Positions 39,101-48,963 are shown, counted from the first letter of the stretch. The stretch is DNA of 64,000 bases from an uncultured Pseudocitrobacter sp. (GCA_913778145.1 CAJYVI010000019.1:24120-88119), one strand, 5' to 3'. The notes: generated by a model not told the origin, from the letters alone. Translations and numbers: made by a program.

Positions 39101-41058
39101 GCATTGGCATAAACGATATCAAACGCGGCCTGGCTGTCTTCGTCGACAATCGGCTGATTCACGGTGGTATCGGTGCGATAGTCATACACTGCTTTGCTGG
39201 CGAACTGCGGGCGAATCCCCGGCAGTTCCGGCGCAGGCCAGATAGCCTGTTCGGCACGACGCGTCACCGGACGGCCACCGGATTCCAGCAGGCTGGCCTG
39301 TAAAATAACCTGCAACGGAGAGTGTGTTTCCTGCCACTGGCTGGAGGTGATGACCTCTCCGCGCCCTTTTTCATCCAGCGTCAGGCTGGCTTCATCCAGA
39401 CTGCGCGAAAGATTCTGTTCAGCAATATCGCCAAACTGGAAGCCCGGCAGCACGGCCACCGCATCACGCAGCGGACGCAGGAACAGTTTGCCCTGTAAGG
39501 TGTTGCCATTGGCCGGCGCGCCGTAGAGGTAGTAACCGACAACGCCAAACTTCACGTCATCTTCTGGTGCCAGCGGCGCTTTCTCAACGCTCAGGTTAAG
39601 CGCCAGACGTTCTGGCATGAAATCTTCAACGTGGAAATCCCACTCCTGACGCTGGTTATCGCCGGTATTGGCGCGAATATGCCACATCCCGGTCGCCGCG
39701 CCGCTATCGAGCGGATAGCTCAACTGATACAAACCGTTCACCGGTTTGCTGACCACGCTGCGCACCACCTGGCCGTCGGGTTTCACCACGTCGATTTTGA
39801 TCGGTTGTTCCGCCAGCGGTTTGCCATCGCCATCGCGCAGCAGGCCGTTAAGAATGACCGTTTCGCCAGGGCGATAGAGATCGCGCGGGCCAAACATGAA
39901 GAACTGTTTGCTGTAGCCAGGCGCACCGGCAATGGCGAATTCCGCAAGATCGAGCGCCGGGAGTTTGAGATCGAGAAGCGTGGTTTGACCATCTTTGCGC
40001 GCCAGCACCAGCGCCGCTTCTTTATCGGTTTGCAGCGTGGCGTGGCCCTGCGCATCGCTGTTCGCCTGCGCCAGCGTTTGCCCTTTTTCGTTCAGCAGTT
40101 GCACATCCACCGCCGACTGCGCCGCGCCGTTTTCCAGACTTTGGGTAAAGACGTCCAGGCGATTGTGATAGCGGTGCGCGGAAAGGCCGATATCGCTCAG
40201 GGTAAAGAGCGTGGCGGCATTGCTGTAGTTATAGTGCCCGGCCTGATTCATCACCGCTATGTATACACCGGACTGTTGCAGCGGTTTGATATCTTTCAGC
40301 GGCAGCAGCAGTTTCTCGCGGGTGTTACGCTCGGGGTTGAGATCGAAGCGCCCGGTATAGACTAAATCCGCCATTTTCAGCAGTTCGTCAGATTCCCAGT
40401 TGCTGAGCGAGTTACGATATTCCCACGAACTGACAAACGACGCCAGCGACTCCGGCTTCACGCGGTAGAAGTTTACATCGACATTGTTGACGTTGAGCGC
40501 CATTACCGGCAGCCCTTCTACCACTTTGCCCGGCAGCAGCGAACCACGGCTGGCAAAACCGACCGTGGGCGCAATATCGCGGGTGGAAAGGGTTTTTTCT
40601 ACGCCTTTGCCCAGCGTCTCTTTATTCAACGCGACCAGTTCAGGGTCGACGGTCACAATCAGTTCGCGTTTTGGCTCCAGATGCCGCAGGCGCAACTCTT
40701 TCAGATTTGGGGCAAGCTCCCAGGCACCGTCAATCTTGCCGTTCTTTTTATCGACGACATGGACGGTTTTTGAGAAATCCTGATTAGGATCGAGCGGTAC
40801 CGAGAACGTGAGCACCAGCGCAGAAGCGCCTTCAAGCTGCACTTCAGAGGCATCAAGCAGGGTTAAGGATTTGCCTTCGCTCTGCTGAGCCAGTTTGGCT
40901 AACATCGCGCTATCAGGTTTTGCTGGAGTGGGCGCCGCCGGGGCAGTCGTTGAAGCTGCAGTTGCAGGTGCAGCGGTTTTCTCTTTATCGTTATTATCAC
41001 AGCCGGCAAGCGTCGACGCAGCAAGCAGCGCAAGTGCCGCCAAACGGAAGGGTTTCAT
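36106..41058 (-). CDS. yfhM: Bacterial alpha-2-macroglobulin lipoprotein YfhM
   Basis: YfhM (ECAM) is a periplasmic protease trap tethered to the inner membrane. The 1650-aa protein starts MKPFRLAALALLAASTLAGCD, a lipoprotein signal with its lipobox cysteine. It contains many macroglobulin domains, a bait region and the reactive thioester motif GCLEQ (in YPYGCLEQTASG), which covalently captures attacking proteases. It ends just before pbpC. A start 25 codons upstream lacks a signal peptide in the right place and was rejected. Length is close to the E. coli 1653 aa. Confidence 0.97.
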   Translation of the reverse strand: MKPFRLAALALLAASTLAGCDNNDKEKTAAPATAASTTAPAAPTPAKPDSAMLAKLAQQSEGKSLTLLDASEVQLEGASALVLTFSVPLDPNQDFSKTVHVVDKKNGKIDGAWELAPNLKELRLRHLEPKRELIVTVDPELVALNKETLGKGVEKTLSTRDIAPTVGFASRGSLLPGKVVEGLPVMALNVNNVDVNFYRVKPESLASFVSSWEYRNSLSNWESDELLKMADLVYTGRFDLNPERNTREKLLLPLKDIKPLQQSGVYIAVMNQAGHYNYSNAATLFTLSDIGLSAHRYHNRLDVFTQSLENGAAQSAVDVQLLNEKGQTLAQANSDAQGHATLQTDKEAALVLARKDGQTTLLDLKLPALDLAEFAIAGAPGYSKQFFMFGPRDLYRPGETVILNGLLRDGDGKPLAEQPIKIDVVKPDGQVVRSVVSKPVNGLYQLSYPLDSGAATGMWHIRANTGDNQRQEWDFHVEDFMPERLALNLSVEKAPLAPEDDVKFGVVGYYLYGAPANGNTLQGKLFLRPLRDAVAVLPGFQFGDIAEQNLSRSLDEASLTLDEKGRGEVITSSQWQETHSPLQVILQASLLESGGRPVTRRAEQAIWPAPELPGIRPQFASKAVYDYRTDTTVNQPIVDEDSQAAFDIVYANAQGERKAVEGLQVRLIRERRDYYWNWSEDEGWKSQFDQKDLVEGEESLNLKADETGKVSFPVEWGAYRLEVKGPDDTLSSVRFWAGYSWQDNSDGSGTARPDRVTMKLDKPSYKPGDTIKLHVAAPAAGKGYAMVESSEGPLWWQEITVPAEGLDLTIPVDKSWNRHDLYLSTLVVRPGDKSRSATPKRAVGVLHLPLGDENRRLNIALDAPAKMRPNQPLTVKVKVDRKEGAAPKQVNVLLSAVDSGVLNITDYTTPDPWQGFFGQKRYGADIYDIYGQVIEGQGRLASLRFGGDGDELKRGGKPPVNHVTIIAQQAQPVTLDENGEGTVTLPIGDFNGELRVMAQAWTDEDFGSSEDKVVVAAPVIAELNMPRFLAGGDTARLTLDITNLTDKTQTLNVQLAASGLIQLEGAQPAPITLKPGVRNIQFVPVSAKEGFGDGQVDITVSGLELPGETLPPVSKSWKLGVRPAFPAQTVNMGAALQPGESWNVPPDSLANFSPATVQGQLLLSGKPPLNLARYIRELKAYPYGCLEQTASGLFPSLYTNAAQLKTLGIIGNSDEQRRAAIDVGISRILQMQRQDGGFALWDKEGPEENWLTAYAMDFLVRAGEQGYSVPADAINKGNNRLLRYLQEPGLMTLRYSDDIAASRFAVQAYAAQVLARQQKAPLGALREIWGRHAQAKSGLSLMQLGVALKAMGDAPRSEEAIQLALKTPRADKQRWIGDYGSVLRDNALMLALMEENKLLPDAQNTLLQTLSEQAFGERWLSTQESNALFLAGRSLADLPGNWQAQTSLEAAPLQSDKAQTRNLDADQLGALQVTNNGTQPLWLRLDATGYPEYSSEPVSNVLQIERQILGTDGRPKAISSLRSGDLVLVRLEINASQNVPDALVVDMLPAGLELENQNLANSSASLADNAGEAQNLINQMQQADIQHMEFRDDRFVAAVAVNQNQPVTLVYLARAVMPGTYQLPQPQVESMYVPQWRATGQADGPLIVTP

Positions 41059-41276
41059 CCTTATAACCTCTGGCTCTGGAGCCTGTTTGTCATGAATGCT
41101 CAATAGTATTACGCGTAAGTGCCTTTTTACCACCTCCCTGAACGTTTAAATTTGCATCTCATTTCATGTATAACCACAGTAACTTATTCGGTGTTATCAC
41201 ATACCTGGAGTCATTAACTTGTCACTGCCCGGCAAAACGCCGACAATTCGTTTACAACTGATAAATGGAGGCCCAT

Positions 41277-42122
41277 ATGAGCACCTCTTACTTTGTCGCC
41301 GCCGACTGGCTGGCAGAACATATTAACGACCCGGAAGTTCAGATTATCGATGCCCGCATGGCGCCGCCGGGGCAGGAACATCGAGATATGGCCGCAGAAT
41401 ACCGTAATGGTCATTTGCCTGATGCCCTTTTCTTTGATATCGAAGCGCTTTCAGATCACACCACTCCCCTGCCGCACATGATGCCCCGCCCGGAAGCCTT
41501 CGCTGTCGCCATGCGTGAGTTGGGCGTATGCAGCGATAAACATCTGGTGGTGTACGACGAAGGAAATCTTTTCTCCGCGCCGCGCGCGTGGTGGATGCTT
41601 CGCACATTTGGCGCTGAAAAAGTCTCAATTCTGGCTGGCGGGTTAGCGGGCTGGAAGCGCGATGATTACCTGCTTGAGCAAGGTTATGTCGATATGGTCG
41701 AAGGCAACTTCGAGGTGAAATTCGACGCGCAGAAAATTAAGCGCCTGACCGACGTGCTGCTGATTAGCCACGAAGGTACCGCGCAAATTGTCGACGCCCG
41801 TCCGGCGCCACGCTTTAATGCAGAAGTGGACGAACCGCGTCCGGGTTTACGCCGTGGGCATATTCCGGGTGCGCACAACGTGCCGTGGGGCGATTTGGTC
41901 TTCAACGGTGAGCTGAAAACCGTTGATGAATTGACCGCAATTTTTGACCGTGCAGGCGTGGACCTCAACCGTCCGATTGTCGCAAGCTGTGGTTCCGGCG
42001 TAACGGCGGCAGTGGTTGTGCTGGCGCTGGCAACGCTTGAAGCTGACGACGTGACGCTGTATGACGGCGCCTGGAGTGAATGGGGTGCGCGCGATGATTT
42101 GCCAGTTGAGCCGGTGAAGTAG
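41277..42122 (+). CDS. sseA: 3-mercaptopyruvate sulfurtransferase
   Basis: SseA transfers sulphur from 3-mercaptopyruvate to thiol acceptors or cyanide. The 281-aa protein has two rhodanese domains: FVAADWLAEH...VYDEGNLFSAPRAWWMLRTFG in the first, and a second with the catalytic loop SCGSGVTA near residue 237. ATG 41277 follows GGAGG by 6 bases, and its length equals E. coli SseA. An ATG four codons earlier lacks spacing. The 218-bp region upstream to yfhM holds the divergent promoters and no ORF. Confidence 0.97.
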   Translation: MSTSYFVAADWLAEHINDPEVQIIDARMAPPGQEHRDMAAEYRNGHLPDALFFDIEALSDHTTPLPHMMPRPEAFAVAMRELGVCSDKHLVVYDEGNLFSAPRAWWMLRTFGAEKVSILAGGLAGWKRDDYLLEQGYVDMVEGNFEVKFDAQKIKRLTDVLLISHEGTAQIVDARPAPRFNAEVDEPRPGLRRGHIPGAHNVPWGDLVFNGELKTVDELTAIFDRAGVDLNRPIVASCGSGVTAAVVVLALATLEADDVTLYDGAWSEWGARDDLPVEPVK

Positions 42123-42223
42123 ATAATTTTCTCGTTTCATTCAGATCGTTTATCAAAATAGGGTTGCCAGAAATGGCAGCCTTTTTACATTCGGATAATG
42201 CGTTTTAATTATAAGGAAATAAT

Positions 42224-43198
42224 ATGAAATGTTTAACACTTCGTCATTTTCTCTCTATATTATTTATCTCTACAACTGTTTTATTTAGTCCCTTTCAGTG
42301 TTATGCCAATGATTATGATGAACTTTTTAAAACAGAAATTGAACCACTAAAAGAAAAAGCAAAACAAGGCGATATTGATCCCTTGAATCGTTTAGCCTGG
42401 CGTTACCGCGCTATTATTAGCACCAGCGGCGGCAATATTAAATATGACAGCCCTGTAGCAAAAGAGGCATTCAGCTTCCTTATGTCTCATTACAAGGAAG
42501 GTAACGCAAAATTAGAATATGAAATCTCTGGCTATTATGAAGAAGGGATTGGTGTTGACAAAAACATCGCAGAGGCAGAACGCTGGATTGAGAAATAAGC
42601 TCAACATAACTATGCAGAAGCTCAATATATTATTGCCAGAAAATATCTGGACGGCAATGATAATCAAAATGCATTAATCTGGTTAAAAAAGGCCGTCGAT
42701 CAGGGTTATGATCCCGCTGAAGATAAACTGGGGGAGATGTATCACACTGGTACAGGAGTCGATAAGGACTGCCTGATGGCCGTTAAGTTGTACCTTAAAT
42801 CGGCTACCTCGAAAGCGCAACGAGGCGTTGAGAAGATTCAAAACGATCCAACCTGTCAAAGCGCATTACACACCCCGGAAGCCAAACGCATACTCGCTCC
42901 TGTGCCTGATCTTGCCAATCCCACGGACGCCGCTGAACAATATGCATTAGCCGCTTCGTATGATGATGGCGGTGATAAACATATCGATTACGTGAAGGCG
43001 AAGTTCTGGTACGAAAAAGCAGCGGCTCAGGATTACACCGATGCCATTAGTGCGCTTGCCTTTATGTATGAAAAAGGTAAAGGCATGGAGCCTGATTACC
43101 AAAAAGCTTACGAACTGTATCAACGGTCGGCCGCGCAAGGAGATGGTGCATCGCAATATATGGTTGAGGCCATGGCTCCTCATATGAAGAAGAAATAG
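42224..43198 (+). pseudogene. Sel1-repeat secreted protein, broken by an in-frame stop
   Basis: One reading frame runs from ATG 42224 to the stop at 43196-43198 but is interrupted by a single TAA at 42596-42598. Translation on both sides fits together: ...AERWIEK, stop, AQHNYAEAQYIIARKYLDG... and then GEMYHTGTGVDKDC. The protein has a signal peptide (MKCLTLRHFLSILFIS..., cleavage near CYA) and several Sel1-like TPR repeats (YYEEGIGVDKNIAEAERW, MYEKGKGMEPDYQKAYELY). One substitution would restore it, so the inactivation looks recent. The codon use is AT-richer than the neighbouring genes, suggesting acquisition. A suppressed or read-through product cannot be excluded. Confidence 0.8.
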
Positions 43199-43431
43199 TA
43201 TCATTGGTAGTTTCTGGAATAAAAACGAGATTTCATATCTCATAACAATTAGTTATCAGATAAGTAGAATATACCGGGTGGCGATATTGCCCACCCTCAC
43301 CAACGACCTAAACCAATCCTTTCTGAATATATTCCTGGTTTTGCTCACTTCCATTCCATCGAAAAATACCAACGCCTATACTACGGTTACCGTTTACGTT
43401 CAACGAAGAAACAATCATAAAAGGAATTGAA

Positions 43432-44076
43432 ATGAGTCATACATTACCCGAATTAATAGAAATAATTAAGCATATTAATCGCAACCCCACCCCGAACCCC
43501 ATGTCGCAGGAAGAGGTAAACCGTCTGCGGGTGCGCAAATATCGCGATCCACAAAATAATGAAACTACGGAATTATCGGAAAGCCTCAAGGCTTTACTGG
43601 CGTACGATCGCGATTTGATCAGCCCTAATAATCAGAAAATTTTTTCCTCACTACTCAGAAGACTTGATGAAAACGGCGTGATCCATTCTGACTCACCTGA
43701 CAGCGATGCATACTACGGCAATTATATGGATCAATCAGGAAAATCAATGGAAGAGTTTGCGCCTATCTGGGCAAATGATGCCTGCCTTCCGGCGTTAATT
43801 CGGATTATCCATCCTGGTGACCAGGGGATATTTATTTACGTCAGCGAACGTGATGATGCCGGAGAATACCCGATTGCCCGCGTTGAGGGATTTGAATTCT
43901 GGATGGAAGAATCATCGCTTATTGAATATCTGTATGGAATATTTACGGATGAGGAAATCATCACAGCAGAATGGCAACAGCGTCGTAATGAAAATGAAGC
44001 GCGTGATAAGGCGCTGCTGGATTTGGAATCGCTTCATGAACAGCTATACGCTAAGCTGGCAGAACTTGACGACTGA
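43432..44076 (+). CDS. SUKH/SMI1-KNR4-like accessory protein
   Basis: This 214-aa protein starts MSHTLPELIEIIKHINRNPT after an AAGGAATTG ribosome-binding region. The central block (FAPIWANDACLPALIRIIHPGDQGIFIYVSE..., then EYPIARVEGFEFWMEESSL; shown in pieces) has the layout of the SUKH superfamily, many of whose members are immunity proteins against polymorphic toxins. It has no signal peptide. It follows the broken Sel1 gene, another protein type common near type VI secretion or Rhs toxins. No toxin gene is visible here, so it could be an orphan immunity gene. The family call is by pattern and uncertain. Confidence 0.45.
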   Translation: MSHTLPELIEIIKHINRNPTPNPMSQEEVNRLRVRKYRDPQNNETTELSESLKALLAYDRDLISPNNQKIFSSLLRRLDENGVIHSDSPDSDAYYGNYMDQSGKSMEEFAPIWANDACLPALIRIIHPGDQGIFIYVSERDDAGEYPIARVEGFEFWMEESSLIEYLYGIFTDEEIITAEWQQRRNENEARDKALLDLESLHEQLYAKLAELDD

Positions 44077-44118
44077 ATAAATTTTTGTTGTCCCGCCTCG
44101 TCCGTAACAGCAATAAAA

Positions 44119-44146
44119 AAACCGCCCATAAAAAGGCGGTTTCTTT
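44119..44146 (+). terminator. Rho-independent terminator after the SUKH-like gene
   Basis: AAACCGCC-CATAAAAA-GGCGGTTT is followed by CTTTATT. It lies about 40 bp past the stop codon and marks the end of the accessory patch. Confidence 0.85.
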
Positions 44147-44149
44147 ATT

Positions 44150-44290
44150 GCTGGTCTGGTTCGCGGTTTTTCCAGCGGTTTGTGTTGCAAAAGCAACGCA
44201 GGTACTACCCGGTGATGAAATAATCCGTTTTCAGAGTGCTGAGGTCAAGTCCACTTCAGGATGCCGCCCTGCGGGGCGGCCTTCCTCAAA
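44150..44290 (+). ncRNA. ryfA: Possible RyfA-like small RNA region
   Basis: The gap between the accessory genes and sseB is where ryfA lies in E. coli and Shigella (between sseA and sseB). The stretch contains several short GC-rich pairings and ends in the strong hairpin GCCGCCC-TGC-GGGGCGGC (44261-44280) followed by CTTCC. No coding frame with a ribosome-binding site fits. The call rests on position and structure; I cannot compare with the known RNA here. Exact ends and strand are uncertain. Confidence 0.35.
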
Positions 44291-44291
44291 C

Positions 44292-45068
44292 TTAAATAAT
44301 CCGATTCTGTTTAAAATCGCGCAGGAAACCGCCCCAGCGGCGTTCGTAGAACGGGGTGATATGTTCGGTAATAAAGTGGCTGATACCCTTTTCCCCTTTT
44401 ACCACCTGACAGATATCAATCGGTTCATCGCCCGGTAGCGTATCGGTCGCCACGCTGCCTGCGGCGTGAATAATCTCTTCGATATCCCCGTCCGCTTCGA
44501 TACCAATCAGCAGGTTTGCTTCGCCTTCTGCACTCTCTTTGATTGAACAGATAAACGCGCGTTTCACCGGTTTGATGGTTTTAAACAGCGTGGTGAGCGA
44601 GTCGACCATTTGGGCCGGCGGTTCCGCAACTTCTGACAGGATCAGCGATTCGCCGCCTTCCAGCACTTCCTGCGTACTGAGTGGATTCCCCTCTTCGCCA
44701 ATCAGATGGCTGATTTCGCGCGGGGTGAACTCTTTTCCGGTCGGCAGTTTGGCGTTGAGGAACAGCGTTTCGCCGAGGGTCATTTCAAACAGCGTGCGAA
44801 CGGGCATTACCACGAATGCCTGTTCCTCTTCTACGGCCTCCTGCAAGGCTTCCAGCGAGGTGAAAAATGGAATAACGGACGTACCGTCATCTTTTTCCCA
44901 GTGCTGTAAATCGAGCGCGCTGTCTTCCACAATGTGTTCGCCTTCCGCCGCCGTGCCGGGTACCCACACGGTGGATTCCAGCAGCGTGCGGAAGAACGCC
45001 GGGCGATGTGCCGGTTCGGTCGCCGCCTGTTCGAGCAAGGTTTCTAATTCGTTTTTGGTTTCAGACAT
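44292..45068 (-). CDS. sseB: Enhanced serine sensitivity protein SseB
   Basis: SseB is a conserved enterobacterial protein linked in E. coli to serine sensitivity; its biochemical role is unknown. It is not the Salmonella SPI-2 translocon protein of the same name. The 258-aa protein starts MSETKNELETLLEQAATEPA and has the expected length. A frame reaching 45185 translates the dispersed repeat in between (PHPNPLPLGEG...), so that start was rejected. It is transcribed after pepB; the repeat sits between them. Confidence 0.95.
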   Translation of the reverse strand: MSETKNELETLLEQAATEPAHRPAFFRTLLESTVWVPGTAAEGEHIVEDSALDLQHWEKDDGTSVIPFFTSLEALQEAVEEEQAFVVMPVRTLFEMTLGETLFLNAKLPTGKEFTPREISHLIGEEGNPLSTQEVLEGGESLILSEVAEPPAQMVDSLTTLFKTIKPVKRAFICSIKESAEGEANLLIGIEADGDIEEIIHAAGSVATDTLPGDEPIDICQVVKGEKGISHFITEHITPFYERRWGGFLRDFKQNRII

Positions 45069-45092
45069 AGTGGGTTCCAGAATGTCGGTCTC

Positions 45093-45182
45093 CCCCTCAC
45101 CCCGGCCCTCTCCCTCAGGGAGAGGGAGAAAACCGCACGGAGCAGTCCCCTCTCCCAGGGGGAGAGGGTTAGGGTGAGGGGC
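45093..45182. repeat. 90-bp dispersed palindromic element, copy 1
   Basis: Two arms built on CCCTCACCCCGGCCCTCTCC and GGAGAGGGTTAGGGTGAGGG enclose two short inner hairpins. A second copy in the same direction lies at 52299-52386. It sits in the pepB-sseB gap. Confidence 0.85.
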
Positions 45183-45190
45183 CACAAAGA

Positions 45191-46477
45191 TTATTCAGCG
45201 GTTAGCAGATTCGCAATCGTGCGCACGCCCAGCCCGGTAGCACCCGCCGCCCACTGCTCTACCGCGCCTTTGCGATAGGTTGCGGAGCAGTCGATGTGCA
45301 GCCAGCCTTCGTGATAGTTTTCAACGAAGTGAGACAGGAAGCCCGCCGCGGTGCTGGCACCCGCCGGATAAGTGGCGTTCGCGGTGTTGTTCAGCTCAGC
45401 GAAGTTGGACGGCAGCTGATTGCGGTGGAATTCCGCCAGCGGCAGGCGCCAGAACGGTTCATTTTCCGCAGCCGCGCTCGCCAGCATGCGATTGACCAGG
45501 CCATCGTCGAAGCTGAACAAGGCGTGATAATCGTTGCCCAACGCGGTTTTTGCCGCACCGGTGAGGGTCGCTGCATCGATAATCAGCTCCGGTTTCTGCG
45601 CAGACGCGTCAATCAGGCCATCGGCCAGCACCAGACGCCCTTCCGCATCGGTATTCATCACTTCAACATTTTTACCGTTGCGATAGTGAATGATATCGCC
45701 CAGTTTGAAGGCGTTGCCGCTCACCATGTTATCGGCGCAGCACAGGTACAGTTTTACGCGTTTGTTCAAACCACGGGTGATCGCAAACGCCAGTGCGCCA
45801 GTGACCATTGCCGCGCCGCCCATGTCGGACTTCATCGAGTCCATGAACGCACTCTGCTTCAGGCTGTAACCGCCGGAATCGAAGGTGATGCCTTTGCCGA
45901 CCAGGCAGGCATAAACCGGCGCGTCTTTATCGCCTGTTGGGTTGTAGTCCAGCGCCAGCAGCACCGGTGCACGCTCAGAGCCACGGCCGACGGTGTGAAT
46001 ACCCATGTAATTTTGCTCGCGCAGATCTTCGCCTTTGGTGATGCGGTAAGAGACCTGATCGCAGGCGACGCTGCACAGCAGATCCACCGCGCGCTGCGCC
46101 AGTTGTGACGGGCCGACCTCTTCTGCCGGTGCGTTAATGGTATCGCGCACCCAGTCGATGATAGTCAGGCGGTTATCGAGTTCCTGACGCTGCGCATCAT
46201 CCAGTTCCGGCCATTCCACTTTACGCGTGCCTTTCGGCCCTTTATAACCGGCCCAGAAAGCCCACGCGCTATCGGCGCTCCAGCCTTCGCCGGTCAGCGC
46301 CACATGTTTAATGCCCAGACCATCAATTTTACGCGCCGCGCGCTGGATTAGGCCCAGGTCGTCCTTACCGGTCAGGTGCAGAGAGATTCCATTATCATTA
46401 ATGCTATAAGTCGCTTTTTCGCCCCAGCGCGCATCGGCTGGCTGCGTGGTAAGCGTAATGTTCATCGCTTCGGTCAT
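45191..46477 (-). CDS. pepB: Aminopeptidase B
   Basis: PepB is a broad-specificity metallo-aminopeptidase of the leucine aminopeptidase (M17) family. The 428-aa protein has the signature [14 protein letters not shown] and the metal- and substrate-binding [14 protein letters not shown]. It starts [19 protein letters not shown] behind AAGGATAAA. It is the last gene conserved downstream of iscX in this transcription direction; the gap 46478-46548 holds an imperfect hairpin (46503-46525). Confidence 0.97.
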   Translation of the reverse strand: MTEAMNITLTTQPADARWGEKATYSINDNGISLHLTGKDDLGLIQRAARKIDGLGIKHVALTGEGWSADSAWAFWAGYKGPKGTRKVEWPELDDAQRQELDNRLTIIDWVRDTINAPAEEVGPSQLAQRAVDLLCSVACDQVSYRITKGEDLREQNYMGIHTVGRGSERAPVLLALDYNPTGDKDAPVYACLVGKGITFDSGGYSLKQSAFMDSMKSDMGGAAMVTGALAFAITRGLNKRVKLYLCCADNMVSGNAFKLGDIIHYRNGKNVEVMNTDAEGRLVLADGLIDASAQKPELIIDAATLTGAAKTALGNDYHALFSFDDGLVNRMLASAAAENEPFWRLPLAEFHRNQLPSNFAELNNTANATYPAGASTAAGFLSHFVENYHEGWLHIDCSATYRKGAVEQWAAGATGLGVRTIANLLTAE

Positions 46478-46548
46478 TTTATTTATCCTTATTCGTAAAC
46501 GGGCCGTATTAGCAATACGGGCCGCCGAATGGCAGCCCGATATGTGAC

Positions 46549-46749
46549 TTATTCAGCTTCGTCTAACCAGACTAGCAGAATTGCCTCAAGGATTTTTTCA
46601 TTTGATGCCTGAGGGTCATCATCAAAATCCTCAAGGTCGCAAATCCATTGGTGCAGGTCAGTAAAGCGCACGGTCTTCGGATCGGTATCCGGAAAGGTGT
46701 CGTAAAGCGCTTCGCCAATTTCACGGCTGTCGGTCCACTTCAGTCCCAT
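46549..46749 (-). CDS. iscX: Fe-S assembly modulator IscX
   Basis: IscX is a small acidic protein that binds iron and IscS and tunes cluster assembly. The 66-aa protein ([20 protein letters not shown]...) keeps the family's acidic helix [20 protein letters not shown]. It is the terminal gene of the isc operon, 11 bp after fdx. Confidence 0.97.
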   Translation of the reverse strand: MGLKWTDSREIGEALYDTFPDTDPKTVRFTDLHQWICDLEDFDDDPQASNEKILEAILLVWLDEAE

Positions 46750-46760
46750 ACTATCCTCTG

Positions 46761-47096
46761 TTAGTGCTCGCGTGCGTGGTTAATAGTGTAACGCGGAATT
46801 TCGACCACCAGATCTTCGTCGGTGACGCGCGCCTGACAGCTCAGACGGCTATCCGGTTCCAGCCCCCAGGCTTTATCCAGCATATCGTCTTCGTCTTCAG
46901 TGCTTTCCGGCAGAGAGTCGAAACCTTCACGCACGATGCAGTGGCAGGTGGTGCAGGCACAGGATTTTTCGCAGGCGTGTTCAATCTCGATACCGTTACG
47001 CAGCGCAGCATCCAGAATGGTTTCACCGGTCTCAGCTTCCACAACTACGCCATCCGGACACAGGTCCTGGTGGGGCAGAAAAACAATCTTTGGCAT
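46761..47096 (-). CDS. fdx: 2Fe-2S ferredoxin
   Basis: Fdx supplies electrons for Fe-S cluster assembly. The 111-aa adrenodoxin-type ferredoxin has the cluster ligands in [12 protein letters not shown] (Cys42, 48 and 51 in E. coli numbering) and the fourth cysteine in RLSCQARV. It starts [16 protein letters not shown], 1 bp after the hscA stop codon region, and is translationally coupled with hscA. Confidence 0.98.
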   Translation of the reverse strand: MPKIVFLPHQDLCPDGVVVEAETGETILDAALRNGIEIEHACEKSCACTTCHCIVREGFDSLPESTEDEDDMLDKAWGLEPDSRLSCQARVTDEDLVVEIPRYTINHAREH

Positions 47097-47097
47097 A

Positions 47098-48948
47098 TTA
47101 AACCTCGTCCACGGATTGGCCTTTCAGCGCAGCACGGACAGATTTGTCCATACGGCGAGCGGCGAATTCCTGGGTTTGTTTATCAACGTTTTTAATGGCT
47201 TGTTCTATGGCGTCAGTGTCATTGCCTTCAGCTACCGCGCTCAGATGCGCAGCGGCTTCATCAATCACCTGACGTTCTGCGGCGCTTAACAGCGCGGCAT
47301 CGGCGGCCAGAGCACCGGTCAAACTCTCCAGTACGCGTGCTGCTTCTACTTTTTGCTCCGCGAGCATGCGGGCTTTAACATCATGCTCGGCGTAGCTCAT
47401 GGAGTCCTGAATCATGGTGGCGATTTCACCATCGGTCAGACCGTAGGACGGTTTCACCTGAATTGAGGATTCCACCCCGGTGGATTTCTCCATCGCGGTC
47501 ACGCTTAACAGCCCGTCGGCATCGACCTGGAAGGTGACGCGAATATGCGCCCCACCCGCCGGGAGCGCCGGAATACCACGCAGCGCAAAACGGGCCAGCG
47601 AACGGCAATCCTGCACCAGTTCGCGCTCGCCCTGCATCACGTGAATCGACATGGCGGTCTGGCCATCTTTAAAGGTGGTGAACTCCTGCGCACGCGCCAC
47701 CGGAATGGTGGTGTTACGCGGGATGACTTTCTCCACCAGGCCGCCCATGGTCTCCAGACCAAGCGACAGCGGGATGACGTCCAGCAGCAGCATTTCGCTA
47801 TCTGGCTTGTTCCCCACCAGAATATCCGCCTGAATCGCCGCGCCAATGGCAACGACTTTATCCGGGTCGATAGAGGTCAGCGGCGTGCGGCCAAAGAATT
47901 CACCCACACGTTCACGCACCAGCGGCACGCGGGTAGAGCCGCCCACCATCACCACTTCCAGCACCTCATCCGCCTCCACGCCCGCATCTTTCAGCGCGCG
48001 ACGGCAGGCCATCAGGGTGCGTTTAACCAGGGCTGAAATCAGGTCGTTGAACTGTTCGCGGGTGATATCGCCCTTCCAGCCTGCAACTTCAACGGTCACG
48101 CTGTCAGCATCGCTCAGGGCGATTTTGGCGGCAATGGCGGCATCCAGCAGTTGGCGCTGTACACGGTTATCGCTACGATCGGGAATACCTGCCTGTTCGC
48201 GAATGTAGTCCGCCAGCAAATGGTCGAAGTCATCGCCGCCGAGCGCGGAATCGCCACCGGTCGCCAGGACTTCAAACACGCCGCGGCTTAAGCGCAGAAT
48301 AGAGATATCAAACGTACCGCCGCCCAGGTCATAGACGGCAATCACGCCTTCCTGACCAGAATCCAGACCATAGGCAATGGCCGCAGCGGTCGGTTCATTG
48401 AGCAGACGCAGCACATGCAGGCCCGCCAGACGCGCGGCGTCTTTGGTGCCCTGACGCTGTGCATCGTCAAAGTAAGCCGGAACGGTGATCACCACGCCGT
48501 CGAGTTCACCGGCAAGCGTCTCGGTTGCCCGCGCCGCCAGCGCTTTGAGAATATCGGCAGAAACGCGAATCGGGTTCAGCACACCGGCTTCAGTGACCAG
48601 CATCGGCAGGCCATTCTCGCTTGCCTGAAACTGATACGGCAGATGCGGGTAACGCGCCTGAATGTCGGCCAGCGAGCGGCCCATCAGACGTTTGACAGAA
48701 CTGATAGTGTTAGCAGGGTCCTGCGCGGCATTGGCGCGCGCATCATAACCCACGACGTGGCCCTGCGCCTGGTAATGGACAACAGAGGGCAGCAGGTGAC
48801 GACCCTGGCTGTCAGCCAGTGTTTCCGCCTGGCCGCTACGGACCGTCGCAACCAGAGAATTGGTGGTGCCTAAATCGATGCCAACTGCCAGACGACGCTG
48901 ATGCGGCGCGGCACTCAGACCAGGCTCACTAATTTGTAATAAGGCCAT
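47098..48948 (-). CDS. hscA: Hsp70-type chaperone HscA
   Basis: HscA is a specialised Hsp70 that, with HscB, drives cluster transfer from IscU by binding its LPPVK segment. The 616-aa protein has the ATPase domain with [26 protein letters not shown] and [15 protein letters not shown], and a substrate-binding domain starting near residue 390. The IscU in this window keeps LPPVK, consistent with the pair. It lies 15 bp downstream of hscB. Confidence 0.98.
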   Translation of the reverse strand: MALLQISEPGLSAAPHQRRLAVGIDLGTTNSLVATVRSGQAETLADSQGRHLLPSVVHYQAQGHVVGYDARANAAQDPANTISSVKRLMGRSLADIQARYPHLPYQFQASENGLPMLVTEAGVLNPIRVSADILKALAARATETLAGELDGVVITVPAYFDDAQRQGTKDAARLAGLHVLRLLNEPTAAAIAYGLDSGQEGVIAVYDLGGGTFDISILRLSRGVFEVLATGGDSALGGDDFDHLLADYIREQAGIPDRSDNRVQRQLLDAAIAAKIALSDADSVTVEVAGWKGDITREQFNDLISALVKRTLMACRRALKDAGVEADEVLEVVMVGGSTRVPLVRERVGEFFGRTPLTSIDPDKVVAIGAAIQADILVGNKPDSEMLLLDVIPLSLGLETMGGLVEKVIPRNTTIPVARAQEFTTFKDGQTAMSIHVMQGERELVQDCRSLARFALRGIPALPAGGAHIRVTFQVDADGLLSVTAMEKSTGVESSIQVKPSYGLTDGEIATMIQDSMSYAEHDVKARMLAEQKVEAARVLESLTGALAADAALLSAAERQVIDEAAAHLSAVAEGNDTDAIEQAIKNVDKQTQEFAARRMDKSVRAALKGQSVDEV

Positions 48949-48963
48949 ATTGAGCTTCCGAAA

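Noticed and set aside
41059..41133. Longer start for yfhM
   Set aside because: The added 25 residues would bury the lipoprotein signal peptide, which must be N-terminal.
44085..44438. 117-aa plus-strand frame with a hydrophobic start
   Set aside because: It runs through a terminator and the RyfA-like hairpin and into sseB on the other strand, with no ribosome-binding site.
45069..45185. Extended N-terminus for sseB
   Set aside because: The extra 39 codons translate the dispersed palindromic repeat; the start at 45068 gives the normal 258 aa.
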